DNA of 38,551 nucleotides, taken from contig JAPPAR010000043.1 of the NCBI GenBank assembly GCA_026705445.1, positions 1 to 38,551 on the forward strand, in the 5' to 3' direction. The stretch comes from Candidatus Dadabacteria bacterium (GTDB lineage Bacteria > Desulfobacterota_D > UBA1144 > Nemesobacterales > Nemesobacteraceae). The notes under the pieces are model-generated. The model saw only the letters and a list, made by a program, of their open reading frames with translations, did not search any database and was not told the DNA's origin. Shown one piece after another: positions 33,104 to 38,551 of the stretch (positions within the stretch are counted from its first letter, which is position 1; each line of letters opens with the position of its first letter). The position numbers and the translations under genes were made by a program.

Positions 33104-34576
33104 ATGGGAATACGTATCCGACCACGTGAAATTGATATAACAGAGGAGGAACCATTCAAAAACGATTTGCTCAACCGAAAGGAATCCGTTGAGGTCTTAA
33201 CCCATCTCGTCGAATCTATAGAAGGTCCATGCGTCCTAGCCGTTGATGCAGCTTGGGGGAGAGGTAAGACCACATTCCTCGCTATGTGGGCACATCATCT
33301 TCGCAAAATGAAATTCCCCGTAGTTGAATTCAATGCATGGGAGACTGACTTCTCTGGAGACCCTTTTATCGCTCTCTCCATAGAACTAGCTGAAGGCGTG
33401 AAAAATAATCCAAATAAAAAAGACTTTACTGAAAAAATCGATTCCATGGAGAAGATATCTAAGCAGCTTCTTAAACTAGCTGTTTCAGGCGCTATTCGAT
33501 TCTTGACCAGCGGGATATTAGACATTGATCCATTGCTGGAAAAACAATCTGGTCATGTACCTCAATCTTCTACGGAAAACAGGTTAAACGAATACTTGGA
33601 CGCGAAGGAGTGCATCAAAGAATTTAAGCGTGTCCTCCAAGACTTAGCTGTTGTGCTGTCAGAATCTCACGAGAACCGACCCCTGATTGTGGTAATTGAC
33701 GAGTTGGACAGGTGTCGTCCTTCCTACGCCGTTGAACTGCTTGAAGTGGTCAAGCACCTATTCGAAGTGGACCATATTGTTTTCGTACTAGCCATTAATC
33801 GTTCCGAACTCGCTCATTCTGTTAGAGCACTCTATGGAAGCGGGTTTGATGCGGACAACTACCTGCGTCGGTTTTTTGATTTTGACTTCCAACTTCCCGA
33901 GCCTGGACGAAGGGAATTTATCGACTCGATGATTGAGGCAGTAAACATCAGAGAATACTTCGAGAGAACTCTTGACAAAAATGTTGATGTTAACATTCTT
34001 CCATTCTTAATGCAGGCTTTCTTCGGTGATCCTGACCTTAGTCTTCGGACCATAGCACAGGCAATTCATCGCCTTGGATTAGTGTTCGCATCTTTACGTA
34101 GAGATCAGTGGTCATTCATTCCGATGGCTGTTGTGCTTTTAATCATTCGGACAATCGATTCAGACCTTTATTACAAGTTTATCCGTGGCAAAATCACCGA
34201 CTCTGAGGTTGTTAAAACGGTGTTTGATCGTCCTGGAGTGAAAGACTTGCAGTGGAAAAGAGAAGGTTACATTTTTGAAGCTGTAGTGATTTTGGGTGCG
34301 CACGAACGAGATAATGAATCTATTCTAACCACAATTCAATCTCCACTTTATAAAAAGCATAAGGACTTTTATGAGAAGCATAAGGACTTGGTTGGTACTG
34401 AATCAGAAACCCCAGACCTTAAACGCGCATATAACGTCCTCCTAGGGGTCGAAAATTTGCGTAAACCATACATTCAAGGAAATACGCTCGGATTCAAGGA
34501 ATCGGTTCAGCGACTTGAACTTCTTACACCTTCTCTAATTGATGAGCACACGGAAGCAATTTCGCAGGATTCCTGA
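33104..34576 (+). CDS. KAP-family P-loop NTPase
   Basis: 490 residues. It is a KAP-type P-loop NTPase: Walker A AAWGRGKTT at about 49-57 with the typical W-G-x-G-K-T; the KAP hallmark EFNAWETD near 75-82; Walker B LIVVIDELDR at 194-203 followed by CRPSYAVELLEVVKHLF; and FVLAINRSELAHSVRALYG and NYLRRFFDFDFQLPEP after it. Most KAP proteins carry two to four membrane helices inserted between the Walker motifs. Here I see only a short weakly hydrophobic stretch (about 125-145), so it is probably soluble. A strong ribosome binding site precedes the ATG. It is the first gene of a plus-strand pair, with a giant nuclease-NTPase gene 65 bp downstream. KAP NTPases occur in phage-exclusion proteins such as PifA, which supports a defence role by inference. 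Confidence 0.85.
   Translation: MGIRIRPREIDITEEEPFKNDLLNRKESVEVLTHLVESIEGPCVLAVDAAWGRGKTTFLAMWAHHLRKMKFPVVEFNAWETDFSGDPFIALSIELAEGVKNNPNKKDFTEKIDSMEKISKQLLKLAVSGAIRFLTSGILDIDPLLEKQSGHVPQSSTENRLNEYLDAKECIKEFKRVLQDLAVVLSESHENRPLIVVIDELDRCRPSYAVELLEVVKHLFEVDHIVFVLAINRSELAHSVRALYGSGFDADNYLRRFFDFDFQLPEPGRREFIDSMIEAVNIREYFERTLDKNVDVNILPFLMQAFFGDPDLSLRTIAQAIHRLGLVFASLRRDQWSFIPMAVVLLIIRTIDSDLYYKFIRGKITDSEVVKTVFDRPGVKDLQWKREGYIFEAVVILGAHERDNESILTTIQSPLYKKHKDFYEKHKDLVGTESETPDLKRAYNVLLGVENLRKPYIQGNTLGFKESVQRLELLTPSLIDEHTEAISQDS
34355..34389 (+). repeat. 21-bp-period direct repeat inside the KAP gene
   Basis: AAGCATAAGGACTT occurs at 34355-34368 and again at 34376-34389, encoding KHKDFYE-KHKDLVG, a seven-residue duplication near the C-terminus. 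It looks like a small recent tandem duplication. Confidence 0.6.
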
Positions 34577-34641
34577 GATGAGCTAACTCTGGGGTGACAT
34601 AGGATTCCCTAGAAAATCCTAATATTAACGGAGGCATATTC

Positions 34642-37600
34642 TTGACAAACCAAGAAAGATTCAATCAGAAATTAGAAAAAATTTCAGATACACGTGACAT
34701 TAAAATTTCTGATACTGCAAATATCTCCGCTGAAATGTGGGAGAAATCTCGAAGCGGTGCCTGGGCCGTCAGAGGATTTGATTATCAGCACATGGTTTCC
34801 GCGCTTATCCTCGTTCGGCAGTGGGCAGGTCTTACACCTTCTGGGTATCTCGTTCCCGAGGGCTTCGAGGATTGCGTAATCGAATCTTCAGACCGCAACA
34901 CTTGGATTCAGATCAAATCGCGTAAAGAGGATACGTTCAGTAACTCTGAAATTGACAGTCTTCTGAATGCCATTGAAGCCAAGGCCGCATCAATTAAGAG
35001 TGGAGAAGAGTTTCGGGCTGCTCTTATCTTAGAAAAACCATGTTTGACTATAAGCGAAATCGGAATTGATCAACTCCTTAAAGATGATTCGCAAACAGTT
35101 TTTGTGTGTAGCGATCCATATCCAGAAATCATAAGACTAATTTCGAAGCAACTTGGCGTGGCAGAAATGATTGCGGAAGGGCTTGCAAACAATCTTTACA
35201 GACTGGTTGCCGATACGTCTGCGGGAAATGCGTCTGTAGCTTTTGACACAAGGATGCGCATATCCACGACCGAAGTGGAACGGCAGATATCTGAATATCT
35301 GGAATGTTCAGATTCATCAGCAATAAACGAGGCATTTTACAACGGGGCGTTGCAACCTATTGATTTTGTTACTCCCATTGATGAACCAAATTTTTACCAA
35401 GGTGTTAAGGTCAAGCCAGGTCATGTCGCAGCAAGCTTAGTTGTGGATCGTCCAGATGATGTAAACAGGGTCACCGATATGCTTAAGCGGAAAAAAAATG
35501 TACTTGTCTCAGGTCCATCTGGCGCCGGAAAATCTGCCTTGTTGTGGTTATCAGCGAATGGTTTAGCGGGAGAATCAAAACTGTTTCAAGTTACGGGACT
35601 GGCAGCTGTTGCTGACACTGAGAACATTATCCGGTTCGTTCGGGCTCGCAGACCAATAAGCACCTCCCCAATCAGTCTGATATTCGACGAAGTAGGCTCA
35701 ACAAACAGCGATCTTTGGAACGTGCTAGCCCACAATTTAAGTGGGCTAGGGGAAGTGTATCTTCTCGGTTCGATACGCCAAGAAGATACAAACCTGATTG
35801 TTAACCAAGCGGATACAGAATTTATTCCGGTAAGACTCGACGAAAACTTGGCGCAACGGGTTTGGCAAGAACTGTCTGCGAGAAACCAGACGAATTGGAC
35901 TCACTGGCGTGAACCGTTTGAGCAATCAGATGGCTTGATGCTTGAATATGTTCACATCCTGACACGGGGAAAGCGGCTAGATGATGTTATCAGTGACCAA
36001 GTTCGGCAAAGGGAAACTGAGGGCCGAAACAATGAACTGGCCATTATAAGAAGCACTGCTGTGCTCTGCGCACACGGCGGTGAAGTCAGGGCAGACAGGT
36101 TGTTTGAACTGCTGGAGTTAGAACCGGGAGATGGAAGGCGTTCATTGAGGAGACTTATTGATGAACATCTTGTCCGAGAGAGTCGCTCGGGCGTACTTGG
36201 TGGACTCCACATGCTTCGCTCGAAAGCTTTGTGCAAAGCTTCCCATGATGAGATTGCATTCATAACCGAAGATACTCTCTGGCATAGCCTTCCGGCAACT
36301 ACCAAAGAGACATTACCGAGATTGGTACAATCCCTTCTTGCGGATATCAGGGATGAGGAAGAGGATCATGTACTTCTAAAACTAGCCCAAATGCTCGGCA
36401 AAAACCGCGAAACCGATTTATGGATAGCAGTCCTAACTGGATTAGGACTCGCAACGCTTGAACGCTCTGCCGTTTCATTCATATCCATACTCGAACAGCA
36501 CGGTTTACACCGCTACCTCTGGCATATAGCAGCAGTGGCTGCGGTTATTCCCGACTTCGATATTACAGGGTTATCAGAACACTCGCAGTCTCAGAACTTG
36601 CAAGATGCCATATCGGCTTTCCAGAAGTCGCCAATAGATGACTTGCGGTCTGCCTGTTTAAAAAAACTTTCAACAGAAAGCAGAGTTCCTACCAGCTTCT
36701 CTATTGAACAGACCAACAAACTGTTTTCCTGCTTAGTGCCTATATTCGGAAGCGAACCTGTAAAAATTCCATTTGAACCGGATTTCGCTAATAACAGCGA
36801 ACCGGATATATATCAGGTAGCAACCTTTCTGTCCACTGCTTACCTGATCGGTCCTGACCTAGCAGAGAATTTCGTAAAAATTTTTGGAGGTGAACAATTT
36901 CTATTTAATCTCTTTCATTCACAGACCCCTTGGGTCACTGCGCCAGTAATCGATTCCAACGGCACTCATGGACGTACAGTGCGTTCTGACTGGTTTTATG
37001 TAGACGAAGAGTACCAACCTGACCCCCATAGTACTATCGTCAACATCTGTGAAACTCTGCTTGCCTTATCTCCAAGATCAAACGCCGTAGCTTGTGATGC
37101 AATCAATCCTTTTGGAGAAATCATTGCCGTTGATGAGTTCAGTCTTTGGTCCAAGAACATTCCCAGAAAAAACCTTCCGCCAGACACCCGTATCGCATGG
37201 AACGTGGCTTTTGCCCAGATAATGGCAGCCAGAACCTCTACAACAGACAGGCTGACCGATTATGCAAAGCAGATGGATTCACTTGTTCGGAGAACCGAAA
37301 AAGTCTTCCATTCCTATACCGAAAAATGGATCAAAGGGAAATCCATCTCGAAAGCGACGGTGGATTCGCTAATTACCGAAATCAAGGGAATTGTGGATGG
37401 TGTTAGTGAGTTCATCTTCACCGACCCAATAACTCTTCCGCATTTAATGACGAAACCGGTTAAAGCTTCCGACACCGACAATCTGGGCAATTTGTTGATA
37501 TCAGTACTTACTAATCTCCTCCCCCGATTAAACGAAATCGAAGGCATAAAAGCCACCGCCACATTCGCTGGAGACCTTGCGACTCGAGCAGAAGAGCACT

Positions 37601-38551
37601 CCAGTTCGGACATATGGCGCATAATGTCATCGCCACATCCCAAACTGGCTACTTTGTCGAGTCGTCTCGACGATGTTATGTGTGTTATGCATGAAATGGA
37701 TCAATGTAAGGGCGGACCAACCAAAATTCCGGGAATCATGAAGCCGATACGGAAAGCGCCTCTAGGAAAAGCAGTTGCCTCAGCCGCAAGACACTGTCGC
37801 TCTATAGCTGATCAGCGCTTTCGGAAGAAATTGTCTACTGTTGAGAAAGCTTTTAAGGAAAGGGGGTGGACCGTCCGTTGCATAGACCGAACTCTCGACG
37901 AAAACGATTCCCCATACTGGCCACCACGGGATGTAGCAATTCTTGTGATTTTGTCGGATTTCGAGACAGAAGAAGCAATGCGCTACTACATGGAATGCCC
38001 CATCATTGGGGAACAATCCCTAGGAAGTGATTGGCAATTTAGGACAGTTCCAGTCGTAAACAATTTGCTTCTCCCACATCTTGCCTTACATCTGACATCA
38101 ATCGGACCAATACCGGATTTGGATTTCTCTCGCGATTGGTCAGATCATATAGACTATACTTTCCTGAAATCAGAGGTCTTAGAGAAATTTGACGAGGCTG
38201 CAGCTGCTTGTATTAGCATGTCGGCAATAATTGCGTGTTGTGGGCATAAAAACGACCTACACACCAATGAGGTCGAGGCGATTTCGCAAGCAAAAGAAAC
38301 CTTTAATAGAAATTATCACTTTCTTGCAAAAGTTGTTGAGTGTACAGATTCTGAGGATTTAGAACTCGCACTTGAATACCTATACCAAAGCTACAATCGA
38401 GTTGTCAAAGAAGTCGAAGATACAGACGCCAATAATGTAATTGATAACCCCTTGTATAAGATTGTTTATACATCTCTAGATGGCGAGGAGAATGAAGACG
38501 TTCTTAACCTTGCCTGTATACGCTTAATGATTATGCAGGATGAGTTGTCTC
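34642..38551 (+). CDS. giant nuclease-STAND-like NTPase, candidate antiviral protein (partial, runs off right edge)
   Basis: An unbroken frame of 1,303 codons with no stop before the window ends. It starts at TTG with GGAGG seven bases upstream (34630-34634); there is no ATG before codon 32. Parts: an N-terminal domain with GFDYQ (45-49), E73, E76-D77 and Q90-I-K92, the layout of DUF4297/Cap4-type PD-(D/E)xK dsDNA endonucleases; a P-loop NTPase with Walker A GPSGAGKS (291-298) and Walker B LIFDEVG (346-352); a likely winged helix at about 467-533 (SLRRLIDEHLVRE, then LHMLRSKALCKAS); and at least 770 helical-looking residues with no family I recognise. This order (effector nuclease, STAND-like NTPase, long C-terminal sensor) is that of Avs proteins. 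It is paired with the KAP NTPase gene 65 bp upstream. Confidence 0.85.
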   Translation, partial: MTNQERFNQKLEKISDTRDIKISDTANISAEMWEKSRSGAWAVRGFDYQHMVSALILVRQWAGLTPSGYLVPEGFEDCVIESSDRNTWIQIKSRKEDTFSNSEIDSLLNAIEAKAASIKSGEEFRAALILEKPCLTISEIGIDQLLKDDSQTVFVCSDPYPEIIRLISKQLGVAEMIAEGLANNLYRLVADTSAGNASVAFDTRMRISTTEVERQISEYLECSDSSAINEAFYNGALQPIDFVTPIDEPNFYQGVKVKPGHVAASLVVDRPDDVNRVTDMLKRKKNVLVSGPSGAGKSALLWLSANGLAGESKLFQVTGLAAVADTENIIRFVRARRPISTSPISLIFDEVGSTNSDLWNVLAHNLSGLGEVYLLGSIRQEDTNLIVNQADTEFIPVRLDENLAQRVWQELSARNQTNWTHWREPFEQSDGLMLEYVHILTRGKRLDDVISDQVRQRETEGRNNELAIIRSTAVLCAHGGEVRADRLFELLELEPGDGRRSLRRLIDEHLVRESRSGVLGGLHMLRSKALCKASHDEIAFITEDTLWHSLPATTKETLPRLVQSLLADIRDEEEDHVLLKLAQMLGKNRETDLWIAVLTGLGLATLERSAVSFISILEQHGLHRYLWHIAAVAAVIPDFDITGLSEHSQSQNLQDAISAFQKSPIDDLRSACLKKLSTESRVPTSFSIEQTNKLFSCLVPIFGSEPVKIPFEPDFANNSEPDIYQVATFLSTAYLIGPDLAENFVKIFGGEQFLFNLFHSQTPWVTAPVIDSNGTHGRTVRSDWFYVDEEYQPDPHSTIVNICETLLALSPRSNAVACDAINPFGEIIAVDEFSLWSKNIPRKNLPPDTRIAWNVAFAQIMAARTSTTDRLTDYAKQMDSLVRRTEKVFHSYTEKWIKGKSISKATVDSLITEIKGIVDGVSEFIFTDPITLPHLMTKPVKASDTDNLGNLLISVLTNLLPRLNEIEGIKATATFAGDLATRAEEHSSSDIWRIMSSPHPKLATLSSRLDDVMCVMHEMDQCKGGPTKIPGIMKPIRKAPLGKAVASAARHCRSIADQRFRKKLSTVEKAFKERGWTVRCIDRTLDENDSPYWPPRDVAILVILSDFETEEAMRYYMECPIIGEQSLGSDWQFRTVPVVNNLLLPHLALHLTSIGPIPDLDFSRDWSDHIDYTFLKSEVLEKFDEAAAACISMSAIIACCGHKNDLHTNEVEAISQAKETFNRNYHFLAKVVECTDSEDLELALEYLYQSYNRVVKEVEDTDANNVIDNPLYKIVYTSLDGEENEDVLNLACIRLMIMQDELS

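Overview
The window looks like a chromosomal segment of a Gram-negative bacterium. It has a single-chain (homodimeric) pyruvate dehydrogenase E1, a RecN/Nfo/YbeY housekeeping set, Shine-Dalgarno sites close to AGGAGG, and regular use of GTG and TTG starts. I cannot name the taxon with confidence. A deltaproteobacterial or Dadabacteria-like lineage is a guess from gene content (pyruvoyl arginine decarboxylase, DnaC-like ATPase beside rpe, secreted metalloprotease with a Cys-plus-membrane C-terminus). No rRNA, tRNA, intact insertion sequence or CRISPR array is visible.

Layout. 1-2.9 kb (minus strand): a probably truncated hypothetical gene, then rpe with a conserved-looking hypothetical gene and a DnaC-like ATPase carrying a zinc-cysteine N-terminus. 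2.9-8.3 kb (plus): a compact run metK-ahcY-xerD-site-2 protease-scpA-scpB behind a strong promoter with a very short leader. 8.3-11 kb: an A+T-richer accessory patch with two hicB antitoxin genes, each followed by a broken hicA toxin stub, a stub of another antitoxin, and three small orphan genes. 11-14 kb: ybeY, cdsA, a PurN-like protein that has lost expected catalytic residues, and nfo. 14-15 kb: an apparently intact MqsR/MqsA-type toxin-antitoxin pair with a perfect palindrome over the toxin start codon. 15.3-24.2 kb: pyruvoyl arginine decarboxylase, a small array of 30-bp-spaced motifs, recN, proA, cysC, a secreted metalloprotease, a ribbon-helix-helix protein, ndk, holA and rpsT. 24.2-30.7 kb: a small membrane protein, a GNAT acetyltransferase, then the pyruvate dehydrogenase operon aceE-aceF-lpdA, in which aceE is interrupted by an in-frame amber codon.

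30.8-38.6 kb is an A+T-richer accessory region. Two minus-strand genes of unknown function lie opposite a plus-strand pair: a KAP-family P-loop NTPase and, 65 bp downstream, a giant protein of at least 1,303 residues that runs off the right edge. The giant protein starts at a TTG with a good ribosome binding site. It combines an N-terminal PD-(D/E)xK-nuclease-like domain, a P-loop NTPase with a likely winged helix, and a long C-terminal region, an architecture like antiviral STAND (Avs) proteins. This two-gene unit is the best candidate here for an undescribed, probably anti-phage, system.

Most calls rest on motifs and on similarity to families I know from memory. No database search was possible, so functions of unrecognised genes are left open.
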